Shown here piece after piece: positions 46,111 through 58,489 of a stretch of 64,000 nucleotides of DNA (position 1 is the stretch's first letter; the number at the start of each line of letters is the position of its first letter). The stretch comes from Ianthella basta (lineage: Eukaryota; Porifera; Demospongiae; Verongiida; Ianthellidae). Location of the stretch: the NCBI GenBank assembly GCA_964019415.1, contig OZ025868.1, forward strand, positions 4,461,107 through 4,525,106, in the 5' to 3' direction. The position numbers and the translations under genes are program-made. Under the pieces are notes generated by a model. It did not search any database and had not been told where the DNA came from. It worked only from the letters and a program-made list of their open reading frames with translations.

Positions 46111-48400
46111 TGGCTGCTCTGAAACATTTCCTTTCCATCCATGTGCCTATATAATAGGCCTGCAGTAATAGAAGTGAGCACTGCATATCAGTGTATCAAG
46201 ATTGCAGACAACTGTATGACTTGAAATTACATGCTGTGCAGTAATAATCCAGTAGTCCAATCAGGTCAAGTCTAGTGAATACAGACACCCAAGGCAAACA
46301 GATAAGCACTTAGTAAAGAGGTACGAGATGTGATCAGTACCAATTGTACAGCACACATACATGACATTGTACACACGGTAATTGCATGAGGTCCACTGTA
46401 TGTAGCTACATGTCATTCTGGGCAGATGCTCTGGAATAGGTGTAGCTATGTAGCTACGTGTACAATGAATTAACACCTCATTCACCTGGCATTCATTGTT
46501 AATGATTAAAGAGTGATGCTGTATCATCACCTACTGACATCCTACCAAATAGCTACAATGTCAGCTAATGAGCTACACCACAAATTTTCTAAGTAGCGGC
46601 AGCCAATATATTTTCGCCCCCAAAACCCATCCTCTCACAGTGCACTGTGGGTCCCAATGTGCAATACATATGTTGATGGAATATGACATTAAGATAAACT
46701 TTTCTACAGAAAACAAGATAATACATGCAATGTATGAACAAGGTGAAACACTCATGCACATGACCTGACATTAGTATACACATACTGCACATTGTATCTC
46801 TACTAATACATTTGTACTGCATTGTTACTAGTAGCCATAAACAATATATCATTATATATGTAGCTATATACAAGGGTCAGTAGATGGAATACTGTCTCTC
46901 ACTGCTGGTATATATGTCATTGTCAGTATAGACTATGGAGAAAAGTAGGAGCACATATATACATCGAAGTATAGCTACAGCAACACTGAAAGTGGCTGAA
47001 TCGCACACTTACAAGCTTTGAGGCTTTAAATGGTAGCCAGTACTGCATGTTCTGACACAGACATTAGCTGTGATTGTTACATATACATAGTTGCAAAGGC
47101 TTCATCCAACTTAGGGAAGATGGCACAGATAACCTTACATCTATACTTCACAAGCTAACCATGTGAACAGCAGTGCAATGTTGTACAAAGACACTCTGTG
47201 CAGATGCTCTGGAATACATAGGGTAGCTTACATGTATACATGTAGCTAGCTACGTACATGCGTATGCCAGCCAATAGCAATATAGTGACAGTCTTGCTAT
47301 AAAACATCTTCACCCACATTAATTCCACTCCATATGAGTAAGGAGCAACAAAGGATAGGTCATTCACACTCACTGAAGTCGGATTACTAGGAGGTTCAGG
47401 GACAAAGGACAAATAAGCTCTGGAGTGTTCAGTACTGGTTGGGCGTTGCGTATGTTCAATAATAAAGTATCTTTACCCTCAATCAATCGCGTCCAAACAA
47501 ACACAGTGGCAAGAAGAGATGATCATCATCACTCACTGAGGACGGAATTCAGGGAGGAGCAGGGACTAAGGAACAGTAATCTGTTGAACATTGCGTACTG
47601 TTGGAGAGCTACGTACATTTACAAATTAAACATCTTTACCCTCGCTCGATCGCCTCCAAACGAACACAGTAGCAAGAAGATGCAGTACTTAACACTCGCT
47701 GAGTTCGGCGTTCAGGGAGGATCAGGTCCTTGGGAATTAGTATCACTGAGCGTCTTGTTGAAGGAGGTGGAACGGCCATGTTTTCAGGATCAGGAAAGCA
47801 AGGGAAATTCCCTGCAACTTGCACGTGGTTTATGTACTTGTAGCAGTAACGGACAGCTTCGAGGGTGCGTAGCTATAAGTCCTAGCTTTAGCTAGCAAGA
47901 CTTCGTTACCGTGCTAGCTGCATTTGTAGTAGCCATGGTAGTTATTATGTGATAATGCCATTTTCGTATCATGCACCATTTGGCATTTGGTATCGTACCT
48001 CATTTAATTGGCACAGACCAAATAGCTAAGATGCAGAAAGAACTGGTGCATAGCAGTACGCAATAATCTAGTGTCACGATCCTGAAAGCTGAAGTGACAA
48101 CTAATGAATGATTCGTTGCAACTGAAATTCTTATATCAGCTTGATTGATCAGGTTTCTTTCCATATTGATGTATTTACTGCTAGCTATAGAGCCAACTCA
48201 ATGGACAGGTACAATGGATTAGCTTGTTTGCACACCGTGTGTTAATACACAATGTTGTGTTTCAAAATGCCTGGTCCTATTCAACAGTTACTTGGTAGCT
48301 AGCTACAATGAACTTCAATTCTGCGAGCACTTCAACTAGACAGATTGATGTACTTGCTCTCTATTGACACTGTTGTGTAGGAAATGTTAGTATACATGTT
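46110..48400. repeat. Duplicated spacer downstream of A4
   Basis: Aligned with 12770-14300 and 29360-30920: CATTTCCTTTCCATCCATGT, the triplicated ~165-bp repeat (47290-47800), then TAGCTATAAGTCCTAGCT. The small ORF present in the other spacers is not in this copy. Confidence 0.75.
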
Positions 48401-48456
48401 TCAATATGTTTGAGCCTATTCAACACAGTAACAATGAAACTTCCATTCTGTGTATT

Positions 48457-48970
48457 TCAATTTGACACATTGATGTACTTGCTCTCTTGTGACTTGTAGC
48501 TCATCTCAATGGGCAGGTAGGATGGGTTAGCCTGCATCTTCTCTCCCTCCTCCTCCTCCCTTGTTGGTGGCTCCTCCCCTTCTGGACCTGCCTTGACACT
48601 GTCCCCTCCCCCTGCATGGAGGGAGGCAGCAGCCCTGCTTCACAGGAGGGACTGGGACAGCTGAGGGGTGCTGCGCAACTCACCACCTCTCAGCTCAGCT
48701 CTGCACCTCTGCAGTCTCTTGTACATCACTGCATGCACCACTGCACTGACTGTGCAGGTGGACAGTGACAGTGTCAACACAAGTGACAGGAGGACTGACA
48801 GCACTGTCACTGTGGTTTGACAGCTGCAGGTGCCTGCATGATGATAACGAACACCTCAGTGCGTTATTGAGGACCAATCATGGGAATATAGTTTGCACAT
48901 AATACTATTATAAGTTATCTGTAGTAAAGTGTGTTTCAAAAACTATACAGTCTTTTAGGGACATGTGCAT

Positions 48971-49006
<36 letters not shown>

Positions 49007-50263
49007 CTATACGTGTAGCTAGCCAATTATTAGCAGTTTTACACATGTGGAGTAGCATATAGCTAAGTCCTCACTCACCATGTACACTAGTTCCAGATGT
49101 AGTGATACTTGGAGTTGGCAGGTACATTAGAACTATATAGATGGTACATGAACTGTGCATTATTGAGAACACAACAAAAGTTACATAACTATATCCAAGA
49201 ACATGATACGTAGTATACCTCACCTTTAATGCCTTTATCAGTAGTGAAGTTCCCTGTGACCTTTGCCTTCTGTCCATCTGCTCCCTCTCCCTTCCTCACA
49301 GCCTCCACCTCAATCCTGTAAGTGGTGTCAGGTTGGAGGGAGGTCAGAGTGTGGGAGGTGTCACTGTCAGCAGGTTGGGTGACATTGATGGAGCCATCTT
49401 GGGTGGAGTGGGACACAGTGAAGGAGTAGCACTTGGGGTAGCCAGCTGACCAGGTGACACTCAAAGTGGTGGCTGTCCTGTTTGCCAAGGTCAGGGAGGA
49501 GATGTTCATCTCAGCAGCTGGAAGATACACAATATGTTATGCATAGAGCATGCGTCACCCTCTATATGGTATAATACACGCTCACATAGGTATGCTAGAA
49601 GCATGTTGCATATAGCTATGCACTTCTATTCTTATCGTTAACCGCTTCATTAGTTTTGGGCTGATTAATTGTGTATCATTCTAGAATACATACAGCACAT
49701 GCTGGAATGGCAAATTGCACTCTGAATACAGAATTGGTATAGCTAATTTTTGGCCTACATCTAAGCTTGTTCACACGAAAGTAGCACAAACATTCACTTT
49801 GAGGGCTATATGTATTGCTCGGTGGCTTTGATCCATTGCTGAGATCAAGCAAACATCTATAGCCTGTTGCCAAGTTGGTGTAGTTGTCCACCACTACCTC
49901 CTGATAGGTGGTGGTGCGAGGGAGGGCAGTGTGTCCAGGGATGGTGGATGGGTTAACGTTGGCTGTTATCTGACCAGCAATATTCCACAGCACAAATTTG
50001 AGCACATTCTCCACACCATCATACTGACACCTGAGGGTGATGTTACCAGTTCTACACACATAAGGGGCAGCTGGGTGGGTCTGAGTGAGGACCACTGAAC
50101 CTGTACAAGATTGGGAACCCATTTGGTGACTCACAAACACTTACATTATCAAGCTTGATTACAACTTCAATAAAATTATACCGAGGGATACAGTGGTCTG
50201 ATTACCTTCGGTCCCAGACACTATCCATGATAGCAGCACAACCAAGAACCTGCTGAACACCAT
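48457..50263 (-). CDS. A4: Ig-FnIII receptor with ITIM-like tail
   Basis: Minus-strand exons: 50206-50263 (signal, MVFSRFLVVLLSWIVSGTEG), 49792-50100 (Ig-like), 49224-49517 (FnIII), 49079-49132 (stalk), 48684-48809 (transmembrane), 48457-48611 (tail). The joined frame is 331 codons. Ig core: LRCQY, VLW, GYRCL; extra Cys at PYVCRTG; glycosylation-type NIT and NGS sites. FnIII: ISSLTLANRTATTLSVTW, YPKCYSFTV. Stalk: LMYLPTPSITTSGTS. Tail: REEEEGEK, PSYLPIEMSY, ESKYINVSN, again with an ITIM-like SKYINV. Junctions are phase 1; the Ig donor is GTTTGT rather than GTGAGT. Right neighbour is C, left the duplicated spacer. Complete and open, so one of the best candidates for an active copy. Confidence 0.85.
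48973..49004. repeat. (CA)n microsatellite
   Basis: CA run in the intron between transmembrane and stalk exons of A4; counterparts at 84-113 and 31462-31483. Confidence 0.9.
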
Positions 50264-50298
50264 TTTGAATGATTATGAATGGCTTGATATATATGAAT

Positions 50299-50472
50299 AG
50301 TGGAACCACTCTAAGATGATCACTTTCTTAGGCAGCCACCTTTCTAAAACAGCCAGCCTCCCTGGCCCCAAACAGCACTAAAGCATTGCAGTCTACTTCT
50401 GTAGAGCAACCACTCTCTGTAAAGATCAGTTAGAACTGACCCACAGGTGGCTGTCTTAGACAGGTTCCACTG
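50299..50472. mobile_element. MITE, GGAACC/TTTCACTGTA family, copy 2
   Basis: AGTGGAACCACTCTAA at the left and TTAGACAGGTTCCACTGT at the right. Interior GCCAGCCTCCCTGGCCC and CAGTTAGAACTGACCC are shared with the copies at 24803 and 55179. Confidence 0.7.
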
Positions 50473-51064
50473 TAGTAAATTCATTTCAACTTGTATTCAT
50501 AATTCCACAAGACATACTTTCCATGTCCAAGGTTATAATCCAGACAGTCAGGTCAATTGAAGCTGTGGGATTGTACTGCTGCATGGATTACTAGTGATAT
50601 TATGTGCCAACTGATAGTTGTTCCCACTCGCCCCACCTCTGGAGACTCCAGGTCATACGTACGTACAGGGTGAGGGTTTGGGCATTTGTTATAGGGGATT
50701 TGTAAAGTTGTACCCAATTGCAATTAAGCTTAAGGGGATGGGGAAATTATGTATCACTGGCAATTAAAGCGACAGTCCCCACCTTTGACTTGGGGCATTC
50801 TGAGATGGGGACATCATTTGATAGGTGCATTATATACATGCTGTACTGTTATACCATAGACACATGAGGGTTATATATACTTGTAAAGACACTATAGTTC
50901 ATTGTACATACTGGAACTATGGTGTTCATTGTGTCTAACTAAGGGCATGCATAGTGTGCATGTACTCATGAAACATGCAATAATTATTATCCTTCAAGTT
51001 GCGTTGATCAGTGCACATGTGAGCTCCACTCACTAAATAATAAGCAAACTATGTTTCTCTATAG

Positions 51065-52547
51065 TCATGTCCCTGCATGGGAACCTGTCCCAAATTTTCT
51101 AACTACCGGAGACAGCCCGTCTTGTCTTCTCATACAAAAGTAGATGCTTTTCATCTTCTCGAGTGTAGCACACCCACACAATCCAGCTATGACTGCACAC
51201 AGGCAACAGGCAAGTATCAAAACAGCAATGGCCACCGCAATGCAAACTATAATTCTAACAGGTTGCATAATTTGATGTGGATCTGCAACAGGAAGCACAC
51301 ACACAACATACAACGTCATGCAGTTTTCACTAGCTGAACAAAGGTATTCCACGAATGCATGACATATCTTCTATGCTTAATAACACATACCTAAAGTTGA
51401 CACATTAAGGCCTGCAAAATCATCTGCCGTATTGTGCTCTCTGGCAATGACCATCACATTGTATTCAGTACCAGGTTCAAGGTGTTCAATATGACAGCTC
51501 CTTGTTCCAGGTTCCAAACGCTCACAGTAAAGGATGGTCTCACTGTTCAACAGAACTGTAATGAGTTTACAGTGTATGTATTTATGGTCCCATCCTACGT
51601 CTAGTGAATTGGCAGTGATGTTTTCGGTGAAAACTGTGAAGTTGGCGTCTGTGCCTGTGAATGTATTGACACACAAAAAGCACATTACTGCAACAGTTAC
51701 TATAATTATACTATTACCATAGATCATTACAACTGACCTTCACTGGGAGGCAACGTGATGGGATCACTGTCATCTGTAGAGCCGTTGTTAAGCACAACAG
51801 TGCACCTGTAGCGAATCTTGCTTGGTAACACTCCACTGTCATTAACAGTAAGAGCTGCCCAATTCTGCATGTTGGCTCTGCTGACAGTATGCATATGGCC
51901 ATTGAGGTCTTCTACCTTCTCCCAGTGTGTGCCATTGACTGGTCTAATATACCAATGCACAGCCAATATATCACTTGAGAAGGTGCAGTTAAAGATGGTA
52001 CTTGGGGACTGGCAACGGTACTGGTCTGTTCCTGGGTATATGCGCCAACCTATCACGCTACCTAGGACAATGTTAGAGAGTAGAGGTGGCGGACACAGTG
52101 GAAGACAAACACATACTGGGAGATCTTGAAATGATTTCAAGATACGTAAATGGCCTCCACAGAAGTGGAACATGAGGAAGGTACCCAAGAAGGCAGGACA
52201 AACGTAATGAAGGCATCTTATTATAGAGTGGGTCATGTGAGAATTTCCAGCTAAGCGTAATAAAAAAAGTCATTAAGAGTCCTCACATACAAGTCCGTCA
52301 GCTAGGGACATAGCAGATAGAAGTGCCCTTGGTCTGTAATTGGCTTGTGTGATCACAACAGCACACAGCCCACTGACACCCATCAAAATACAGCCAATAG
52401 TCCTTACTTTTTACAGCAGAGGTGGTGGCCACGATGAAGAGAAGTATCACCCTGTATAAATTGCAAAGCAAGTACATATGTATGAACACTAGACCTGTGA
52501 GAACATCACATTAAATGAGCAATGAACACTTACGTAGACACTGTCAT
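51065..52547 (-). CDS. C: divergent Ig-FnIII transmembrane protein
   Basis: Minus-strand exons: 52534-52547 (start, 14 bases), 52408-52451 (signal), 51738-52061 (Ig-like), 51391-51654 (FnIII), 51065-51282 (transmembrane and tail). The joined frame is 287 codons. Signal: MTVSTVILLFIVATTSAVK. Ig core: YRCQSPS, FNCTF, VHWYI, YRCTVVL; glycosylation sites NGT and NGS. FnIII: NFTVFTENITANSLDVGW, LEPGTEYNVMVIA. Transmembrane segment RIIVCIAVAIAVLILACCLC, then AVIAGLCGC (possible palmitoylation Cys, inference) and a basic tail of about 35 residues with RRQ and VVRKF, without an ITIM. Introns upstream of the Ig exon align with those of B1/B3, so C occupies a B slot and is a B paralogue with a replaced C-terminus. 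All donors are canonical (GTAAGT, GTAAGG, GTCAGT, GTATGT). Confidence 0.8.
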
Positions 52548-52809
52548 TTTGCAAGTCTGCCAATTTTAAGGTAAGGGCAATGCCTGCAAGGTGAGAGTTA
52601 ACATGGTACATCTATAATTCCAAAAGAGAAGTGTATTAACTATCAACAAAATGACCAGTTATTTAAACAGATGTAGCCGGCAGTCTGAACAAATGTTCAG
52701 CAGACTTCTTTAGAATACTGTTACTATGATAATATATGCAATAACAAGCCAGCCAAACACTTCACAAGATGACTTTGGGAAGTGGCTGCCATAAAATTCA
52801 ACTATAACA

Positions 52810-53195
52810 CAACATCCCACACTCTATTATACGTAGATGGTCAGCCTCGTCCCCAAACGTACTCCTGATGGCTTATGTACAATGTTGACATAATGAAAGA
52901 CAGGGTACAGAGAACTACACTTGGTAAAGGTAGAGGGGAAAGGGAAATTTAAACAGTAGCCAACCAGGCGGGAACCTGTGACTTCAGATCTATTGCTGAC
53001 CTTTAGCAGCTGAGCCATGACATCTTTTAGAGCCTACTCTCGTCGGTTCTTAAGGAGGTAATATGGATTGATGCCTGCTGGCAGTATCATGGCTCAGCTG
53101 CTAAAGGGTCGGCTATAGATCTAGAAGTAGCCGATTCTGGTCTGGTTGGCTACTGCTATTCCCTGCCCCCGCTCTCCTTACCATATATACATATA
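52810..53195. mobile_element. tRNA-derived SINE-like pair, second subfamily
   Basis: Head-to-head arms with clearer tRNA likeness. Right arm from about 53085: GGCAGTATCATGGCTCAGCT (acceptor strand and box A), GCTATAGATC, then TACTGCTA pairing back with GGCAGTA. On the minus strand the left arm reads CATGGCTCAGCTGC ... CAGGTTCCCGCCTG, a good T-arm. Diverged from the subfamily at 4.1, 34.7 and 36.5 kb. Confidence 0.65.
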
Positions 53196-53446
53196 GCTTT
53201 TCACCCCATCATTACTCATACCTCATTGTTCATCTCATTTCCTTAACTACAATGCGATCAAAAACAATTTCACTAACTCCTTGTCAGCAAATCATGTTTG
53301 ATTTACTGTACAGCAAACAAATGGTGTACGTAATCAACAGCATTTCCAGACAATTGCTACACATATACTATGTACAGTACTATACACAACTTCTATTTTA
53401 GCAACTTGTTTACTGACCATACATACAGGATGTACAGTAGGACAGG

Positions 53447-53485
53447 ATTGTATTGTATTGTACTGTATTGTATTGTATTGTATTT
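53447..53485. repeat. (TATTG)n microsatellite
   Basis: Pentanucleotide ATTGT/ATTGTA run beside the left end of the second Penelope-like element. Confidence 0.85.
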
Positions 53486-53542
53486 ATTAAGGTTACCCCT
53501 TCAGCACAAGGCTGGTGTGAATGGATCAACAACAAATATTAG

Positions 53543-54597
53543 TGATAAAGGGGGGATTACTTGAGCGTTAAACACGTGGTGCACTTTTTTTACCAAAGGG
53601 CAAAACGTTTCGGCCCCAAAAGGGCCTTCTTCAGTTGCACAAGAGTACAAAAAACAGAACATGCAAGATAAAAGGCAGCAGCAGAATAAATAGGGGATGG
53701 CAAGTGCACAAGTGACAGGACCTGATGTGTATGAATTAAATTAATAAATGAATTTAATGTCAATAAATTGAAATTGTAGTCAAGACGCCATCAGTGCCTG
53801 TCACTATTGTGGGTGGAGAGGGAAGGCGGCCTTGAGGCAGCCCAGCAAGGGTTCAGCAACAAACCAGGGTCTAAGTTCATGGCATTTGGAGTGTTCTTAA
53901 TGTGTAGTGCTTCTTTGACTCTCCTTCTGTACCAGTCCACATCCCGGTCCACACACGTCGACTCATTCCATTGTATCTTGTGTCCTGTGTTCAACACATG
54001 TGTTGCAATGGCATTGTTCGGGTCAGCTTTCAATACGGCTTTCTTGTGCTCTTCTATACGGGTCTTCATCTGTCTTCCTGTCTCTCCGATGTATACTGAG
54101 CCACACTCACAGGGGACCCTGTACACTACACACTTCTGTTCCTCCTGGGGGGTTGGGGCCTTGACATGAGTGAGGAAGCTTCTTAATGTCCGGGATGACC
54201 TGAAGGCTGTCTTGATGTTCAGGGAGCGGCAAACCAGACGAATCCTCTCACTCAGTCCTTTGACGTAGGGCAGCACCAGCATCTTCTGTGTCTCATCTTC
54301 TGTCCGCGTGGGAGGACGTCTGCGCCTTTTGTTGAGTACCCCAGCCGTGACGGCGTGTGGGTAGCCATTTGCCTGGAATACTCTGGACAGGTGGTTCAGT
54401 TCCTCTGCGAGACCATCTCCTGTGCAAAGCTGTTCTGCCCTTGACTTGAGGCATGATACCACACTTGTTTTCACTTGTGGGTGGTGGTGTGAAGACTGAA
54501 GAAGGCCCTTTTGGGGCCGAAACGTTTTGCCCTTTGGTAAAAAAAGTGCACCACGTGTTTAACGCTCAAGTAATCCCCCCTTTATCAATGTCCAGAC
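53543..54597 (-). mobile_element. Penelope-like element 2, reduced to endonuclease, inverted ends
   Basis: GATAAAGGGGGGATTACTTG ... CAAAACGTTTCGGCCCC ... CTTCTTCAG at the left (53543-53634) is mirrored at 54496-54597. Each end has CTGAAGA, a GGCCC/GGGCC stem and GAAAC, a hammerhead-like order, but I could not find a fitting cleavage triplet and stem I. Flanks carry a similar TCAACAA-CATTAGT on both sides. Confidence 0.75.
53791..54495 (-). pseudogene. Penelope-like GIY-YIG endonuclease fragment (RT lost)
   Basis: Open frame starting at the inner edge of the right repeat, without an ATG, and about 230 codons long. Order: HPQVKTSVVSCLKSRAEQLC and VFQANGYPHAV (the linker that follows RT in Penelope-like proteins), basic NKRRRRPP, LPYVKGLSERIRLVCRSL, then GIY-YIG: VVYRVPCECGSVYIGETGRQ, MKTRIEEHKKAV, THVLNTGHKI, with an EALHI block near the end. 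The RT domain is absent, so this is a 5'-truncated copy. Sequence is well diverged from the element at 4.85 kb; two lineages are represented. Confidence 0.8.
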
Positions 54598-54649
54598 GTG
54601 GTAATGAATCTCTATTCTATCAACAAACATTAGTAATGAAAAGATGGTA

Positions 54650-57600
54650 GTATAGCCAAACACAACAGCATATGTGGTTGATACACCTGTACCGTAGGGT
54701 ACCAAGAGAAGTGAGGAAATAGTTATAGAACTACGTATACAGTGTACCTAGTTTCACACAGGTGAGATGTGTCACAGGATACTCCGATTACTACATGTAT
54801 ACCACACAAGCTTCTTCAATCTACCACACTGAATTGTTAGACATTCCACTGTCTATTCTATAGCTACTACGCTTACACAGTTACCAACGAGTTTCCCTCA
54901 ATAACAAAACCACTACCAGTAACAACAACGCTCACCTTTGGTCAGCACTAACCGTTACAAGTTTAAACCGGTCTATTCTAAATATAGATCAGTTGCGCAA
55001 ACGCACACCATAGACATACGTACATACACTAAGCGTGAGGTACGGAAGGAAGAAGTACCCATAATAGATATTGACCAAAATGGCTCCCATAAGGTGAGAG
55101 ATTATACGGTAAGAGCCTGTAACTGAACGCTTACTAATGCCCACCTCTCTATACGGCACGTGATAATAACTAAATAGTACAGTGGAATGCGTCTAAAATG
55201 GTCACTGTGTTAGGCAGCCATCTCTCTAGAACAGCCAGCCTCCCTGGACCCAAATTGCACTAAAGCATTGCAGTCTACCTTATTAGAGCAGCCACCTCTC
55301 TTAAAGGTCAGTTAGAACTGGCCCGAAGGCAGCTGTCTTAGACAGGTTTCACTGTGCAAAACAAGTACGTATGCAGGAGTACTACAGCACTGTGTAATAC
55401 AGCTGGTACAGAGACTGCATCAGCTGTCTCAGGATCAACATAGCAATTACAATGTGAAGCACGCCCCTCCCTGTTCTACTGAGTGATGATGTAACAGTGA
55501 CTGCAGCTGACTACAAATAGTAGGACCCATACCGTAGGATAGTGCTGTCACTAGCGAATGTGCTTGACATATTCTCTGTTTCTGCCAATTGCAAGCTCGA
55601 GGGGTAGGCTCTAGAATCAGCGAGGCACCATTGGGTCTCCTCAACAACTGAAGTGTTGGCTTGAGGTGCCATCAATAGAGCAGTTGGATTGAGCTCCCTA
55701 TACACACGGTGATCTCTTAATATACTCTGTTCTGGAAGGAGCTAGACGTGATTCTACATCTAATGTATAACTTCACGAACATTAACTGCTAACATTAATA
55801 ATTTCATCATTAACTGCCTGATGATGTCACAATGAAATGATTGCCGCACAATCTCTTATGTATGTAGGCAGTGTAGTTGGACATTCAGAACTCTATAACT
55901 CCTTGTCATTGTCTATACAAGCCTGATCAGCTCTCCTGTCCAGTCATGCTTCTACATGTCTTACAAGCTGCGTAAAGTGGGAAGGTTGACTACTGAGGGT
56001 GGAATGCAAACTAACCAGTCCTTACCACACCTCTTGTTTGCTTAGGAACACACTTTGGGTGGGGTTGTGGGGTGGGGGAGGGGGTGGGGTGGGGTGGGGC
56101 ATGTACATTAACTCAATAAGTGCAAGAGTGAAGAATATTGCTTAAAGTGCATAAACACACAATGGTACCTTTACAGAATGCAGTTGCAAACTGAATCCTA
56201 ATTAGTCTGTTAATTAACATAGTAATCTCCAGTGTTTGACTGGATCTGACGAATGGCCCCATGTGGAAGGCCTGCATTCGACATCAACTGGTGTTATAAC
56301 CAGGTTCCTGCAGAGCAAAAGATAAGCACGAAACACACCTCACAACAAGTCAGGGTTTTCATTTCAACACATATAAGCAGACAGCAGACAAGCACACAAG
56401 GCAGGAAGATAAGCACGAAACACTCCTCACAACAAGTCAGTGTTTTCATTTCGACTTACAGTAATAATATGAGCAGACAAGCAGACGAAGCAGGCTACTG
56501 TCAACGCCATATTGATGCAAGGTAGTTAACAGCATCAAACCAGTTGAATTGACTGTGAGCCCAACTACTGCTCTACATATTATAGCCATATTCTGCTTGT
56601 AGAGGCTACAGAGCAGCCAGTAGTCCAGTATCACTACTGAGCCCCATTTATGTGATCTGTGCATGTATGTACTAACATATATACATGAATACAGAATCAA
56701 TTAAGCAAGTACATGGGCTATTGCATTCTGGCAGAGGTTAAGAAGAAGCCAGGACTCAGGCAGAAGGGGGTGTGCATGACAATGGTGTCAGTATATATGC
56801 ATGCGCGGTGCTCACAGGTTCACAACAGTGAGGTGGGGGTAGTACGGGGTGGGCATAGAAGGTTAGGGGCCACAGAGGGACTGCATAGCCCAAGAATTAA
56901 AAGTAAATGTACAACTGACCTCATGGGGCACCAAAGTATTGTCCCACAGTGAGGAATGGGCTGATGCATCATGTACATTTTCCAAAGGTCCACATGTCAT
57001 TTTACTAGTTCAGCGTTGGATAGCGGAAATCCATTCTCTATGCTTAATTCTCAACTAGCAAATGGGTGTGCTCACAGTAGCAACTACATAATTCACACCA
57101 AGCTTGGCGCAATCATCGCTCCCAAGTTCTGCCAGTGACACTGACTTCCTTCCAGCGGCTGCACGGGAAGGAAATCAGTGGCAGTTAAGAACCTATACAA
57201 CTACGTACAGTGAACGATAGCGTCAATGCCTTGCTACCTGAATAGCTGGAGCATCAGAGCTGTATTTTGCTGTCTAAAATATCTGCAGTGATACATTATA
57301 GTCCAGCATTAATGCAGAATTCTCCTTGTGTAATTACGCAGATAAAGTAGATTTACAAACATTCAATAACACAGAGAGCCATCCCTGCTAGGTGCTTGTA
57401 GTCACTGGATTTAACTATGGACTAGTGTAATTTATGGACAGCATATCATTAGTCATGCTAATTCATCTGCGACATCTTTACCTGCAATGCTCAAATTGTT
57501 GCCACTTTTTCTATAGCTGCACTTGGCCTACACGTGCATGGAACTGTTTCAGATCCACAAGGGGATGTTGAGTGACAAGGTTCCTTTGGGACAAGTCAGT

Positions 57601-57660
57601 CCAGTATACTCTGCACACTCAGTCTGCTACATGTCATTCTGGGACATTGCCCTGGAATAG
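54650..57660. repeat. Duplicated spacer right of gene C
   Basis: Aligned with 8880-12000 and 25080-27950, interrupted by the MITE at 55179-55354. Holds a G-rich tract (56049-56100) and a short tandem duplication (56310-56460: AGATAAGCACGAAACAC ... CAAGTCAG). No gene supported. Confidence 0.7.
55179..55354. mobile_element. MITE, GGAACC/TTTCACTGTA family, copy 3
   Basis: TACAGTGGAATGCGTCTAAA at the left and GTCTTAGACAGGTTTCACTG at the right, same orientation and length as 50299-50472. Confidence 0.75.
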
Positions 57661-57674
57661 GTTTCTAAATGTAT

Positions 57675-58454
57675 CCGTATTTGTCCATATAGAGGCCGGG
57701 CTCGAATAGAGGCCGGGGCTCGAATAGTGGCCGGGGTCAGGAGGCCAGTTCGTTAATAGAGGCCAGGTCCGAATAGTGGCCGGGTCCCAAATAATGGCCA
57801 GCTTCGCCGCAATTGACACGGAACGCCTCTCGATCGACGCTTTTGTGCTCCAAAGCAACTGCAAATCATTTGTCATACTTCACAGTTGCCAAAGATCATC
57901 AGAGTTGCAAGAGTGATGTCTAAGAGAAAGTCGTAAGGTAGGGGAGGGGGTTTCCGAACAAGATGGGATTTCCGAACAGGGCGCTTCGCTTCGCCTGCAC
58001 GCAGTAGAACAGCTTCCGTTTCTGTATGCAGTTAGCACAAGAGTCAATGTATAAACTGACACAACGAGAAGCTGTTCCTTCGAATGCAGACGGAGCGCGG
58101 CGCAGTGTTCGGAAACCCATCTTGTTCAGAACCCCCCTACTTTACCTACGATGTTTCCTTTAAGTTGAAAGCCGTTGAGTGCACAGAGAAAACGACCAAG
58201 GAAGCCACTGCCACCTTATACACGTGGTGGCCTCTAACAACGCTCTCTTTCACGACAGAACTAGTTGCGTGCAAATTGACTTGCAGTCATTCTCTCTATT
58301 CACGAGACACAATACTATATACCACTGATTTTATATTGGAAGCAAGGCCAAGTATTAGGAAAAATATTTTAATAGAAGCCGGGCTCGACTAGAGGCCGGG
58401 TCAAAACTCCCGGGAAAGAAATAGAGGCCCGGGCTACTATTCGGACAAATACGG
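57675..58454. mobile_element. DNA element with CCGTATTTGTCC ends and a nested fold-back
   Basis: Ends CCGTATTTGTCC and GGACAAATACGG, with subterminal GAATAGTGGCCGGG repeats on the left mirrored by CCCGGGCTACTATTC on the right. Inside (57933-58145) is a second inverted repeat: GTAGGGGAGGGGGTTTCCGA / TTCAGAACCCCCCTAC. The empty site in sister spacers is TAGCTACG. No transposase frame. Confidence 0.7.
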
Positions 58455-58489
58455 TAGCTACGTATATACATATGTTAGCTATGTACAAT

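Noticed and set aside
53085-53165. Functional tRNA gene
   Set aside because: Acceptor and T-arm-like pairing exist, but the anticodon arm is irregular and the copy is one arm of a repeated inverted pair, so it is a tRNA-derived repeat.
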